From assembly GCF_900161835.1 (NCBI RefSeq), contig NZ_LT897836.1:372001-436000 (forward strand): a stretch of 64,000 bases of DNA. The letters are read 5' to 3'. A model generated the notes under the pieces. It was not told the DNA's origin. It did not search any database and was given only the letters and a program-made list of their open reading frames with translations. Shown here piece by piece: positions 19,208 to 29,944 of the stretch. The DNA comes from Sodalis endosymbiont of Henestaris halophilus. Lineage in GTDB: Bacteria; Pseudomonadota; Gammaproteobacteria; Enterobacterales; Enterobacteriaceae. The position numbers and the translations under genes were made by a program. How positions within the stretch are numbered: the stretch's first letter is position 1; the number at the start of each line of letters is the position of its first letter.

Positions 19208-21085
19208 ATGAGTATTCCAATGAGCCTTGATGCAAAGAAATACCCAACGTTGATACTGGCCGATAATCCTATAGAGTTACGCAAGTTGCCTAAAGAAAGT
19301 TTGGTAAAACTGTGCGACGAGCTAAGGCAATTTTTGCTTGATAGCGTGAGTCGCTCAAGTGGTCATTTTGCTTCGGGGTTGGGTGCAGTAGAATTGACGG
19401 TGGCTCTACACTACGTGTACAATACACCGTTCGATCAATTAATTTGGGATGTCGGTCATCAGGCCTATCCACACAAGATTCTAACCGGACGTCGAGATCG
19501 TATTGGGACTATCCGCCATCGCAACGGTTTGCACCCGTTTCCGTGGCGTGGCGAAAGCGAATACGATCAGCTATCGGTAGGTCATTCCGCAACCTCCATT
19601 AGCGCCGGGCTTGGCATGGCGGTAGCGGCGGAGCATGAGAGTTTGGGTCGTCGAACAGTTTGTGTAATCGGCGATGGTGCTATTACCGCTGGTATGGCCT
19701 TTGAGGCTATGAATCATGCCGGTGATATAAAATCAGATTTATTGGTAGTGCTTAACGACAATGAGATGTCTATTTCAGAAAATGTTGGAGCGCTTAATAA
19801 GCATCTGGCGCAGATCTTGTCGGGCAAACTTTTTACTACCCTGCGAGAGGGTGGTAAAAAGGTGCTGTCCGGCATTCCGCCTATCAAAGAGTTAGTGAAG
19901 CGTACTGAAGAGCATATTAAAGGCATGGTAGTGCCTAGTACACTGTTTGAGGAGCTAGGATTTAACTATATTGGTCCGATAGACGGACATGATGTACATG
20001 GTCTGGTGCAAACTTTAAAAAATATGCGTGTTAAGAAAGGACCGCAGTTGCTGCATATCATAACCCAAAAAGGCCGCGGGTATGCACCAGCAGAGCTAGA
20101 TCCTATTACTTGGCATGCAGTGCCGAAATTTGATCCACAAATTGGTACCCTACCAAAAGTCAGCGATGGATGTGTTGTTTCCTACTCGGGCATTTTTGGC
20201 GATTGGTTGTGCGCTACTGCTGCTGAAGATGATAAATTAATGGCTATCACACCCGCTATGCGCGAAGGTTCTGGCATGGTTGCTTTTTCACGTGAATATC
20301 CGCATCAATATTTTGATGTTGCAATTGCTGAGCAGCATGCGGTCACCTTCGCCGCTGGTCTTGCGATTGGTGGTTATCACCCAGTAGTCGCCATTTATTC
20401 TACTTTTTTGCAACGCGCCTACGATCAGGTAATTCATGACGTAGCAATTCAAAATCTACCGGTGCTGTTTGCTATCGATCGCGGTGGCGTGGTAGGCGCC
20501 GACGGCCAGACCCATCAAGGTGCGTTCGATCTATCTTACCTGCGTTGTATACCCAATATGGTTATTATGACGCCTAGCGATGAAAACGAATGTCGGCTTA
20601 TGTTGCACACTGGTTATAACTATCAAGCAGGTCCAAGCGCGGTTCGTTACCCGCGAGGCAAAGGTACTAACATTATTCTCAGTGAGCTGCATGAATTGCC
20701 GTTAGGTAAAGGATTAGTGCATCGCAAGGGTGCCATAGTGGCTATTCTCAATTTTGGCACCTTATTTCCGCAGGCTAAGGAGGCAGCACAAGTGTTAAAT
20801 GCTACTCTCGTAGATATGCGATTTGTCAAACCGCTTGACGGCGATCTAATAAAAGAACTGGCTGCTAGCCATATAGCACTGGTGACAGTTGAGGAAAATG
20901 CTGTTATGGGTGGTGCTGGCAGCGGCGTCAACGAATTCGTCATGAATCAACGGCTGCGTATACCGGTATTAAACATCGGGTTGCCAGATTATTTTATACC
21001 CCAAGGTAGCCAAGAAGAGATCCGCTCTGATCTGGGTCTCGACTATACGGGGATTCGCCAAAAAATTGAGGATTGGCTGGGCTAA
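19208..21085 (+). CDS. dxs: 1-deoxy-D-xylulose-5-phosphate synthase
   Basis: Dxs joins pyruvate and glyceraldehyde 3-phosphate using thiamin diphosphate, the first step of the MEP isoprenoid pathway. Its 625 residues are close to E. coli (620). The thiamin-binding [18 protein letters not shown]...LNDNEMSIS, the N-terminal [18 protein letters not shown] and the GHQAYPHK motif are visible; the C-terminal domain has [14 protein letters not shown] and [15 protein letters not shown]. The start could be ATG 19208 or ATG 19220; the latter matches E. coli better (MSxDxxKYPTL). It forms an operon with ispA and depends on thiamin diphosphate, whose last step (thiL) is also kept here. Confidence 0.97.
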   Translation: MSIPMSLDAKKYPTLILADNPIELRKLPKESLVKLCDELRQFLLDSVSRSSGHFASGLGAVELTVALHYVYNTPFDQLIWDVGHQAYPHKILTGRRDRIGTIRHRNGLHPFPWRGESEYDQLSVGHSATSISAGLGMAVAAEHESLGRRTVCVIGDGAITAGMAFEAMNHAGDIKSDLLVVLNDNEMSISENVGALNKHLAQILSGKLFTTLREGGKKVLSGIPPIKELVKRTEEHIKGMVVPSTLFEELGFNYIGPIDGHDVHGLVQTLKNMRVKKGPQLLHIITQKGRGYAPAELDPITWHAVPKFDPQIGTLPKVSDGCVVSYSGIFGDWLCATAAEDDKLMAITPAMREGSGMVAFSREYPHQYFDVAIAEQHAVTFAAGLAIGGYHPVVAIYSTFLQRAYDQVIHDVAIQNLPVLFAIDRGGVVGADGQTHQGAFDLSYLRCIPNMVIMTPSDENECRLMLHTGYNYQAGPSAVRYPRGKGTNIILSELHELPLGKGLVHRKGAIVAILNFGTLFPQAKEAAQVLNATLVDMRFVKPLDGDLIKELAASHIALVTVEENAVMGGAGSGVNEFVMNQRLRIPVLNIGLPDYFIPQGSQEEIRSDLGLDYTGIRQKIEDWLG

Positions 21086-21545
21086 GCTGGCGCGGGGTAT
21101 TAATTTTTAGCGGATATTTTTCGTCTTGTGTTGGTATTCATGTCAGTTTTTTTTGGCAGTTTATCAACTTTAGATTGTCTGCACCTGTTTGACTACGTGT
21201 TTTCTAATTATTATTGATTTTGTTATTGTCTCCTGTTTATTCGCTATTTATGCTTTTAGTTACATACGATATTAATCGGTTGTCGGCATTCCCGTATCAT
21301 ACGGCATACTTCTATTATGTCATGCTAATCTGTGCATGTATTTCCTTTATGTTTTAGCTATATGTTATTTGGTAAAAATCTTAGCGCACAACTGAAAGAA
21401 AGTGCTTTGACATTTTTTTAGCATGAACTAGAAGTAGATAGTAACATTAATTGTTGCTATATAAATAACTAATGTGCTGAGATAGCAGCAAAAGTCTTTT
21501 ACTAATCGCGATATATCCTGACGAGCTTATTACATGTATTACGTA
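21086..21545. other. gene-free spacer after dxs
   Basis: By synteny yajO should lie here on the plus strand, but I read no trace of it and only 460 bp remain. Nothing else is recognisable. Confidence 0.5.
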
Positions 21546-21930
21546 AAGTTATTGCAAATGCATAGTTGTAACTATGACACCTAGCCGGAGAAATAAACTA
21601 GAGAAGGCATATTTGTATGGAGTCATTCCAAATTTGATAAGGTGCGTTTTATGAGCGCTGTATCCAGCTATCGAACCAGCAAATATATTATTTCTAGATA
21701 TTTGGCACTGAAATAGTAAAATATTGCTAACCCACACCGCCATTTTTACCTGTAAGAATATGAAGATAATATACGTATTGACAAATTTATCCCAAAATAA
21801 TGCAGCTATGATCTTAGCCGGTTGTAAAACTTCGCAGTTTAGTGATAAAAGTAGACATCTAAGACAAGGATGAATATAAGTGCATGCTTTTTCCGAAATA
21901 TATCGCTAATAAATGCCTGGGCACGGTATA
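21546..21930 (-). pseudogene. pgpA: pgpA fossil (phosphatidylglycerophosphatase A)
   Basis: Minus-strand text VPRHLLAIYFGKSMHLYSSLS resembles PgpA NPWHLLAVGFGSGLSPIVPG. AALFWDKFVNTYIIF matches GSIVWDEFIGMWITL, and WVSNILLFQ, then WFDSWIQR in another frame, match WVAAGFVIFR and RWFDRNVHG. Several frameshifts and stops separate the pieces. It begins just past the thiL stop, as in the ancestral nusB-thiL-pgpA order. PgpA dephosphorylates phosphatidylglycerol phosphate. Confidence 0.78.
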
Positions 21931-21959
21931 TTCATCCTTTTCGCTTACTATTTTTTCAG

Positions 21960-22928
21960 TTAGAAATGATTATACCCATCCCAGTCATATTCAACTCTCT
22001 GGTTATGTTGAATTAATTGAATACCTTCGCTACGTGGTATAATCTGACCAATGCAGGTAAGTTGCGTATTTGTATGGCTTAACGCGACATCTAGCGCATC
22101 GCGATTAATTTCTGGTACCGTAAAGCACAGTTCGTAATCTTCGCCGCCGCCGAGTGCCCAACGCATAGCTTGATTGCGTGTGACGTGACTCAGTAGCGCC
22201 ATAGAAGTAGGAATATCGTCAATATTGATACGAGCTCCGCAGTCGCTACAAGAAAGTATGTGGCGTAAATCCGTGATGATGCCATCGGATATATCAATGG
22301 CAGCGCTCACTAGGTTACGTATCGCTTGGCCTTCTGTAATGCGCGGTTGTGGGCGCAAATGGCGAGTCAATAAATATTGACGATCCTTAACATTATTTAC
22401 TTGCAGGCGATTTTTTAGGATTGCCAGGCCTGCAGCACTATCTCCCAGAGTGCCGGTGACATAGATCCAGTCTCCGATTTTGGCACCGTATCGGGTTATC
22501 CCGCAACCAGCTGGGACTAAACCCTGGATATTAAGCGTAAGACTGAGTGGACCGCGGGTGGTGTCTCCGCCAATCAGCTGTATATGGTAGTAATCTAGTT
22601 GCTGGAACAAACTGTTGCTGAAAGCGACGAGCCAACTTTCATCCACTGAGGGTAAGGTTAGTGCTAGCGACAGCCAGGCAGGCTCGGCTCCCACTGCAGC
22701 CAGGTCGCTGAGATTAACTGCGAGCGATTTATATCCTAAATGGGATGGACTAATGTTAGGCAGAAAATGTGTACCTGCTACCAAAGTATCCGTACTGACT
22801 GCAATCCATTTTTTCTCATCTACCGATAGTAGTGCACAGTCATCACCGATGCCCATCATCACATCCTGACGCGTGCTACGAATACGGTTAAAATAACGGT
22901 CAATAATATCAAATTCACTACATGCCAT
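21960..22928 (-). CDS. thiL: thiamin-monophosphate kinase
   Basis: ThiL phosphorylates thiamin monophosphate to thiamin diphosphate, the active cofactor. The product has 322 residues (E. coli 325) and is similar from end to end, starting [13 protein letters not shown]. Conserved features: GIGDDCAL (metal-binding Asp residues), [11 protein letters not shown], the nucleotide-binding [38 protein letters not shown] and GGEDYELCF. It follows nusB with an 84-bp gap in the ribD-ribH-nusB-thiL group. The upstream thiazole gene thiI is dead, so substrate supply may be external. Confidence 0.97.
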   Translation of the reverse strand: MACSEFDIIDRYFNRIRSTRQDVMMGIGDDCALLSVDEKKWIAVSTDTLVAGTHFLPNISPSHLGYKSLAVNLSDLAAVGAEPAWLSLALTLPSVDESWLVAFSNSLFQQLDYYHIQLIGGDTTRGPLSLTLNIQGLVPAGCGITRYGAKIGDWIYVTGTLGDSAAGLAILKNRLQVNNVKDRQYLLTRHLRPQPRITEGQAIRNLVSAAIDISDGIITDLRHILSCSDCGARINIDDIPTSMALLSHVTRNQAMRWALGGGEDYELCFTVPEINRDALDVALSHTNTQLTCIGQIIPRSEGIQLIQHNQRVEYDWDGYNHF

Positions 22929-23012
22929 ATTTTGTTAAATGTTACATTTGTGTAGGTATAGCGTAACGGTGGGATCGGGGATACGGCACAATCCTTACCT
23001 CACCATTTATTA

Positions 23013-23432
23013 TTATTTCTTATCGGAGCAAAGATTTAAAGCAACTTTGTCTAGCACACCATTTATAAACTTATGACTCTCTTCAGCACCAAAGGTTTTG
23101 GCCAGCTCGATCGCTTCGTTGATAGCTACCTTATAAGGTATATTCTTGCGCTTGCTCAATTCAAACAGCGCAATGCGCAACACAGCTAATTCGACTTGAC
23201 CAAGTTCTATTAATTGACGTGAAAGATAGGGCGACATCAACTTATCCAGTTCTGTAGCATTAGTTGTCACGCCGGCATATAACTTGCGAAAATAATCGAC
23301 GTCAACATCTGACGTATCTTGCTCAGCTAAAAACTGAACTTTAATATCAGCTATGTCGTTATGTGATAATTGCCACGAATAAAGCGCTTGGACGGCACAT
23401 TCACGAGCACGGTGACGAGCGGTTGGTTTCAC
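23013..23432 (-). CDS. nusB: transcription antitermination factor NusB
   Basis: NusB binds boxA RNA together with ribosomal protein S10 in antitermination complexes on rRNA operons. The product has 139 residues, the same as E. coli, starting [23 protein letters not shown]. The Arg-rich N-terminus for RNA contact and the C-terminal helices (NKIPYK-like [35 protein letters not shown]) are intact. It lies 13 bp downstream of ribH in the same direction. Confidence 0.97.
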   Translation of the reverse strand: MKPTARHRARECAVQALYSWQLSHNDIADIKVQFLAEQDTSDVDVDYFRKLYAGVTTNATELDKLMSPYLSRQLIELGQVELAVLRIALFELSKRKNIPYKVAINEAIELAKTFGAEESHKFINGVLDKVALNLCSDKK

Positions 23433-23445
23433 AAAAAAATCTCCT

Positions 23446-23922
23446 TTATTTTGCCGCTTTTATGCTTTGCAATAAATTGATCATTTCGAGTGCGGTAAGT
23501 GCGGCCTCCGCGCCCTTGTTACCGGCTTTGGTACCAGCGCGTTCAATAGCTTGTTCGATATTTTCAGTAGTCAGCACCCCAAATGATACAGGCATTGCTG
23601 TGCGACTGGCGACAGCGGATAGACCCGCGCTACATTCACCAGCGACGAATTCAAAATGTGCGGTACTACCACGGATAATAGTGCCCAGCGCTACTACAGC
23701 ATCATATTTTTTGCTGTCGGCTAGCACATTGACCGCTAACGCTAATTCGTAGGCGCCAGGGACCCAGGCCACGGTGATGTTTTCATCTTTTACCTGTCCG
23801 ATGCGTTTAAGGGCACCAATGGCACCATTAAGTAAACTATCATTGATAAAGTGGTTAAAACGTGCAATAGCAATTGCTATGCGCGCATTAGGCGCTGCAA
23901 CAACACCTTCAAGAAGGTTCAT
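23446..23922 (-). CDS. ribH: 6,7-dimethyl-8-ribityllumazine synthase
   Basis: Lumazine synthase (RibH, called RibE in E. coli) condenses the ribityl-uracil intermediate with dihydroxybutanone phosphate, the next-to-last riboflavin step. The chosen start ATG 23922 ([17 protein letters not shown]) gives 158 residues, near E. coli (156); AAGGA lies about 6 nt upstream. The frame is open to 23976 but that extension is not family-like. Active-site text is intact: [35 protein letters not shown] with the catalytic His, and [24 protein letters not shown]. It lies between ribD (86 bp upstream) and nusB. Confidence 0.97.
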   Translation of the reverse strand: MNLLEGVVAAPNARIAIAIARFNHFINDSLLNGAIGALKRIGQVKDENITVAWVPGAYELALAVNVLADSKKYDAVVALGTIIRGSTAHFEFVAGECSAGLSAVASRTAMPVSFGVLTTENIEQAIERAGTKAGNKGAEAALTALEMINLLQSIKAAK

Positions 23923-24008
23923 GATTATCCTTACAAAGTTACAATAATAAATAGTTTGAATTGTCTGGAGGAGCAAATTGTAACATAACGCTTTTACCGC
24001 TGCGCGGG

Positions 24009-25145
24009 TTAATTAAGCGCGCTATTGCCGGGCTTCAAACGTAAGCGGATATCTGGTCCTATCTGCCGAATATCAAGCAACGTAAATTCTGGCGCAGCGC
24101 TAAGTTTTTGTAGCCCAGGCAAAAGACATAACGGGCGCGCGTTGGACCCAAGCAGTTTCGGTGCTTGGTACAATATCAATTCATCTACTAATCTAGAGCT
24201 TAGTAACGCGCCCGCCATACTAGCGCCTGCTTCCACCCAAAGACTATTAATCTGACGGCGGCCAAGTTGCATCATTAGCACCATTAAATCAATATGGGTA
24301 GCACCTGTCTTTTCGTTCGCAGGTATTTTAAGCTGCGATACGGACGCAGGCCACGGCAGATCATCCGGATCAAGGCGCGCCAGCCAGGTTTGCCCTTCTT
24401 TTTGTTGTGCGACTACATGCGAGGGCGTTACGCGGTTAGCGGTATCGATGATGATCCGCACAGGTTGACGTAACTGCTCTTCTGGGTAGAGATTCTGGAC
24501 ATCTTCCGGCAGTGACTGCCAGCGCACTGTCAGAGCAGGATCGTCTGCCATCACTGTGGCGGCGGTGGAAAGAATAGCATCGCTTTCGGCCCGCCATCGC
24601 TGGACATCGCATCGTGCCTCGGACGATGTAATCCATTTACTTTCCCCTGATGCCATAGCAGTGCGACCATCAAGCGATGCCGCTAGCTTGAGTCTGACCC
24701 ACGGGAAACCGGTGCGCATGCGTTTTAGAAAGCCAGGGTTTACCGCTTCCGCTTCCGGCAGCATTAGACCATGGCGTAATGCTATGCCTGCTTGTTCTAA
24801 CTTGCAGAAACCTCGACCTGCCACCTGCGGGTTAGGATCAATCATCGCAGCCACCACCCGCACAATTCCGGCATTTATAAGTGCATCGGTGCAGGGCGAT
24901 GTGCGGCCGTAATGACTACAGGGCTCAAGAGTAACATAGGCAGTGGCGCCGCGCGCTGCTTTTCCCGCCCAGCGTAGAGCATAGATTTCGGCGTGCGGAT
25001 CTCCGGGGCGTTGATGGTAACCTTCGCCCACAATTCGTTCATCGCGAACGATAACGCAACCTACGTTAGGATTAGGCGATGTAGTGAAGCGGCCACGCCA
25101 CGCTAGTTCCAATGCCCGCGAGAGAAAAAATTCATCATGCTCCAT
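24009..25145 (-). CDS. ribD: bifunctional riboflavin deaminase/reductase RibD
   Basis: RibD carries out the second and third riboflavin steps: deamination of the pyrimidine and reduction of the ribosyl side chain. The 378 residues compare with about 367 in E. coli. The N-terminal cytidine-deaminase-like domain has the zinc ligands HAE and [11 protein letters not shown]. The C-terminal reductase domain starts near residue 150 ([20 protein letters not shown]) and contains [24 protein letters not shown] and [13 protein letters not shown]. It opens the ribD-ribH-nusB-thiL group. The ancestral first gene, nrdR, is a fossil immediately upstream, so the promoter must lie in or after that remnant. 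Confidence 0.97.
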   Translation of the reverse strand: MEHDEFFLSRALELAWRGRFTTSPNPNVGCVIVRDERIVGEGYHQRPGDPHAEIYALRWAGKAARGATAYVTLEPCSHYGRTSPCTDALINAGIVRVVAAMIDPNPQVAGRGFCKLEQAGIALRHGLMLPEAEAVNPGFLKRMRTGFPWVRLKLAASLDGRTAMASGESKWITSSEARCDVQRWRAESDAILSTAATVMADDPALTVRWQSLPEDVQNLYPEEQLRQPVRIIIDTANRVTPSHVVAQQKEGQTWLARLDPDDLPWPASVSQLKIPANEKTGATHIDLMVLMMQLGRRQINSLWVEAGASMAGALLSSRLVDELILYQAPKLLGSNARPLCLLPGLQKLSAAPEFTLLDIRQIGPDIRLRLKPGNSALN

Positions 25146-25189
25146 GGGATGGTCCTTAAGAGTTGACGTTTAGTCCTGTAGTCGGGTTA

Positions 25190-25648
25190 CCCCTTCGCTG
25201 AACTTGCATATATCCACAACTACTTGATAAACAAAGGAAAACTAATATATGTGACTTTACCTATCTTTTTAGCTATTCCATCACATAATCACAGATTATT
25301 TTGCTCGACACTTAGCGCTCATCTGTAGCGCTAAGTTATTATTTTATGTAGTTGATTACCATTTTGGTATCGGCAGCCTGTATCGGCTGTTTTCCAGTAA
25401 TTTTTTAAAAGCGTTACACAGAACTTTTCTTCGTTAAAAGTTTCGCACCTGTCATTGCTTTTAATGCTTCTACGCAGCATGATTTACACTACTTCAAAGG
25501 TTGTGTAATCTTTCATTACGTTGCCAATCTTTCATTAGAAATAGCACATTGCCGGCGGCGCCGAACATGGATTCCTTTCCTTCATTAGCTGGGAATCAAT
25601 CACTTAAGTATCGACTGCAGAACAAAACGGGCTATATCTAATATTTTC
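25190..25648 (-). pseudogene. nrdR: nrdR fossil (ribonucleotide reductase repressor)
   Basis: Almost the whole protein is traceable in shifting frames: SPFCSAVDT*VIDSQLMKE (family CPFCFAVDTKVIDSRLVGE), RRRRQCAISNER (RRRRQCLVCNER), YTTFEVV, SIKSNDRCETFNEEK (VVKSNDVREPFNEEK), KMVINYIK, SATDER, SSKIICDYVME*LKR*VK and HILVFL. Zinc-ribbon cysteines are partly lost. The span equals the 149-codon gene. It lies directly upstream of ribD as in enterobacteria. NrdR represses ribonucleotide reductase genes; its loss would leave them without this control unless another copy exists. Confidence 0.9.
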
Positions 25649-28600
25649 TGGTCAGATCATCCTGTATAGGAGTAGTGCTAATATACTCCCACTAAACTAA
25701 AAAGCAGCAGTCCTTGTAGCAGCGTTAGTTCTACAAAACGACTTATATTTATGGAAGAATTAGAAGCGACTTTTTAATACTGCTTCAGCTTTAAATTTAA
25801 CTTAATTTTAGAGTAACACTCTACTTAGATTAGAATTTCTTTTCTATTTTTTTTGTTCTTTAATCTATAATTCTCTATTCTAAAAGTAAAGAATGTCAAG
25901 TCCTTCTCATTCGGCTATGGCTGTCTTAAGCGGCAAACTTCAGTAGAATAAATACTATATCGGCAAGTATTTTTTCTTGCAAGCCTTATTTGCGCGTCGG
26001 CAGTCTATGCTTACACTGTATCCGGCAATTCGATGCAATCTTATTTATTGTTTTTTACTCTAAATATCTAACAGAAAATCTTAGGTTATCAAAATTATTT
26101 TCTTTATTTCTCAATACGCTATAACCATACATGATACTTTGTGGACATTGTTGCTAACACTACATCTCAAGAGCTTTATTAGCTATCTAGCGCTTCTCTG
26201 TTATTCATAATCATCGTGCGGTTCCACTTTTACAATCTAGGTTGCATTTTTGTAGATCATAAACTAATACATTAGCCGTTATATTTACCCCACGCTTTTG
26301 TAAAGAGTAAAAAGATAATATCTTTAGATATTATATGCTAAACGCCAAGAGCGTTGTGTGCTATATTAAGCATAAGAAATATAAATTAAATAATATGCAC
26401 TTAGTCTATCGAAACATTTACGTTACATTAAGTGTGTCTCTTAAAACCTATCTTGAACTTCGAACAACTCCTTACGGCCATTCCTAGCAATACCATAACT
26501 ATAACTGCATTCTAAAATTAACTAATTAAATTGAGGCGTTTTATTTAAAATTTTTATAGGTAATAAAAATTAAGCATGTACTACTGAACTAAAACTCAAA
26601 ATGAATAAACTGGTCATTGATTAACATTCTTCTGATAAAGAGTGTTATTAAAGCTATGCACACGAGTTATTGATTGATCAGTAGTCGGATAAAAATTTCC
26701 AACTCGGAAGTTGATGGAAAATGTCGCTAATATTTTATCAACCGCAAAACAAATTAAATTCATAGTTATGGAAAGATAACATTAAAAATAAAAATGAAGA
26801 ATAAATATCAAAATGGCCTCAAGGCTATTAATGCGTAATTTACTCAAGAAGTTGTTGTAATTAACAAACGCAGAGCGTGAAGCTTAATCGCTTTGTTGTG
26901 TCAGATTTTTATTCTGTATCTTAGTTACTACATATCGCAATATTATCGCATCAATTATCTTGATTCTGAAGTGCATGATTAAACGCAGTTTGGTAAAATC
27001 TTGTAACGATGGCAACAACAGTTACCCATTGGGTACCAAAAGCTTTAATTTTATTTTAACCTACTACCACTAGGGGTTAAAGATCGGTATTTTACTAGTC
27101 TATATATAGATAAGCGAGCGAATAAATAATGTTTAAGTATCAATGCATAAATACAAAGGCAAGGTGAAATACGGGATGATACTATCTCTTCTTGATTGCC
27201 AATTTGCGTTGAAACTACTTAGTCAAATTTGATATAGTTATGGCACTGATATCTGGCAGTGTAGTGCTGAGTTTATCTACCGATAATTCAGCTACAAATA
27301 TATTTGTATTTTTTATTTTATGTTTGAGTAATTAACTGGCTTAGACGATTTGTTTTTATAAAAGTTATAACAGTATATTTATGTATGATTGTAGTTTTTA
27401 TTAACTGACCACACATTTTTAATTAAAGTAATAATTAATAATTTATTATATAGTTTATACCTTCCTCTTTATTTTATGAATATAACATTATTTTAAAAAT
27501 TCAAAACAGCAATAATTATAATACATGCTGCTTTAAAATAAATAACTCAATGAATATTATGATCTCAGGCGTTAAAGATTTTACTATTACTACTTAAGCT
27601 TATTTAGCAACTTCATTTTCTGATATTAGTATAATTACTTATCTAACCATTTTGGTTTTATCTATTTGTGTAATAGTAAGATTCATAAATATTGTTCTTA
27701 ATAACAACCTAATGTTTATTAAATAATTAACCAGGAATCAGGAGGTGAATAAATTATTTAATTTTACTAATTAATCTATGACTTAATCATTAAAATATTT
27801 TATTTTATGTTAACTACCGTATAGTCAGTAATATAAGTGTGTATTTAGCTCAATCTCAGCAATCATTTGTAACTTTGCAACAATAGCAATGTTTCTTGAT
27901 TATATTAAAGTAATCATTTTATTTTAGTTTATATTAAATGAAGATTCTCTGATCATCTTATGATGTGCTTGATTTATATTGATAGATTAAAATTTAATCA
28001 AGTTATTATGCATGTATTATAATACACTAGGTCCTGTGCACAAAATAAGTAATAATTAATTTATTATATTAAATAATATTCATTTTAATGTAAGAAATGT
28101 TAGATAAATTATGATTATACTTTAATGTAACATCAAAAATCATCATATCTTTATGCATAAGATGTTTTTCATATTACCTTTAGGTTTACTTTTGGTTATC
28201 ACAAAGAGATAAGTAGTAGAGGTTTCATGAGCTCTATACGTCACAAATTTATTGCTTATGCTGATATATGTTAATATATCAGCATGATTTATGCGTATGG
28301 AAGTATTAATTACAATAATTACAGTATGTTAAGAAACAAAGTAGTAATGAAATATAACTCGTTTATTTTTGCTCATAAACAAAACCCGTAAGAATTTGTT
28401 GTATAAACCATTTATGAGTTTGAAGTATTTAACACATATGCGGATAGAAATGCTTAATAACAAGCTTCTAAGGTAGGATACTATCGCACATATCTTGTGC
28501 AATATTAAGAGAGGTGATTCTTTAGTGCCTTGCTTTCTTCCTGACAGCCTGCAAGACAATCAGGATAGATACCCTGCTTGACGTCCGATTTAAAATTACA

Positions 28601-29344
28601 TATTGAATGCTGTTAGCTTAAGTTTCTCGGTAAGAGTCACGCTGTTTTCTAATTGTTAGTATGTCTATCGATTTCACATTATATAGGAATTGGCTTCATA
28701 CAACATATTGTCTCGCTTAATAATATATTTCTACATGTGTTATATTAAACAATAAATAACAATGACAAAGCATCTACTTATCAAGTATGGCTACGAATAA
28801 ATTAGTAATCATAGTTTACTATAAATTTATTATGTCATGGCATAAGCTAGTAAGAAATTACAGTATTGTATACTCTATGGAGAGTATCATGTTTTCCGTG
28901 GTTAGAAATAGGAGACGGATAACTCTGCTAATTAGGGGCAGAGAGTTATCCCTACTCAAGATACTTCCTGTATCTTGAAGCCGTTATAACGCTCGTCGAC
29001 AGGCTATGAAAATGTTATCATTTTTATGATTGCCCATTGATGCTTTAATGTAGTATTTGACTTATCTATCATGACTAACTTAATTTTTATTGCTTTTATT
29101 AGATTTAAATACTTCTTTTTAAGATCGTGCTCGCTATTAAATTATTACTGGCATTGCCACGGTACTGAATTCACCATGCGTTCAGTAACGAGATAAAAAT
29201 GTTTATTTCTAAAATGTTCTTAATGAGAACGATATATCCTAAGAAAATTTTAAATAACAAACCATAATGTATAAGTAATTATTTATGTCATAGCGCACAT
29301 AATTAGTGCATTATACACGTTTGTAATTACATACACAACTAGCA
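25649..29344. other. 3.7 kb without recognisable genes (nrdR to fabA)
   Basis: Very AT-rich, with stops in every frame. I found no readable fossil of secF, tsx or other genes expected upstream of nrdR, nor of rmf expected next to fabA. Short open stretches (28329-28559 minus, 28787-28978 plus) resemble nothing known. Because nrdR-ribD and fabA are far apart in E. coli, an ancestral rearrangement junction should lie here. The only strong structure is the cluster of hairpins at 28870-28978. Confidence 0.5.
28870..28978 (+). repeat. cluster of three successive hairpins
   Basis: Three inverted repeats lie within 109 nt. First: ATACTCT-ATGG-AGAGTAT (28870-28887). Second: GGATAACTCTGC (28917-28928) against GCAGAGAGTTATCC (28938-28951), 12 bp with a 2-nt bulge and a 9-nt loop. 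Third: TCAAGATAC-TTCCT-GTATCTTGA (28956-28978). They cover most of the segment and lie about 370 bp from the fabA stop. A small structured RNA is possible; I do not recognise a known family. Confidence 0.6.
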
Positions 29345-29863
29345 TTAGAAGGTTGTTGTATCTTTGAACAAGCCAACTTTTAGATTGTTCGCTACATAAA
29401 TAATATTTCCGTCGCACAATACTTCACCATCAGCCAAACCCATCACTAATTTGCGGTTTATCACTCGACGAAAATGGATCCGATAAATTACTTGTTTTGC
29501 GCTCGGCAAAATTTGCCCAGTAAATTTTACTTCGCCTACACCCAGCGCTCGTCCTTTTCCTTCTCTACCTAACCATCCTAAATAGAAACCTACTAGCTGC
29601 CACATGGCATCTAGCCCCAAACAGCCTGGCATTACCGGGTCGCCTATAAAATGGCAACTGAAAAACCACATATTCGGGTTAATATCCAGTTCTGCCTCTA
29701 CGAAACCTTTATTATAATTGCCACCAGTTTCGGTCATTTTTACTACCCGGTCTATCATAAGCATATTCGGAGCCGGTAATTGTGGGCCCTCTTTGCCGAA
29801 CAGATCGCCGCAGCTAGACGCCAGCAGTTCTTCCTTGGTATAAAATTCGCGTTTATCTACCAT
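29345..29863 (-). CDS. fabA: 3-hydroxydecanoyl-ACP dehydratase/isomerase
   Basis: FabA dehydrates 3-hydroxyacyl-ACP and isomerises trans-2- to cis-3-decenoyl-ACP, the branch point to unsaturated fatty acids. The 172 residues equal the E. coli length. The hot-dog-fold active site is intact: His in [24 protein letters not shown], with the catalytic Asp in the same stretch. AAGG precedes the ATG by about 12 nt. It lies 81 bp downstream of a lonH/ycbZ-type gene in the same direction, as in enterobacteria. Confidence 0.98.
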   Translation of the reverse strand: MVDKREFYTKEELLASSCGDLFGKEGPQLPAPNMLMIDRVVKMTETGGNYNKGFVEAELDINPNMWFFSCHFIGDPVMPGCLGLDAMWQLVGFYLGWLGREGKGRALGVGEVKFTGQILPSAKQVIYRIHFRRVINRKLVMGLADGEVLCDGNIIYVANNLKVGLFKDTTTF

Positions 29864-29944
29864 GTTTATTTAAACCTTAATTATTGAGTTACGCATACCA
29901 TTCGACGTGTAAGGACGCTAACAATTTCCTTCGCTTTAGGTAAA

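Noticed and set aside
25310-25336. Perfect hairpin ACTTAGCGCT ... AGCGCTAAGT upstream of ribD, looking like a terminator or operator
   Set aside because: It falls inside the nrdR fossil, over the piece reading LSATDER (family LRATGER), so it is best explained as former coding sequence.
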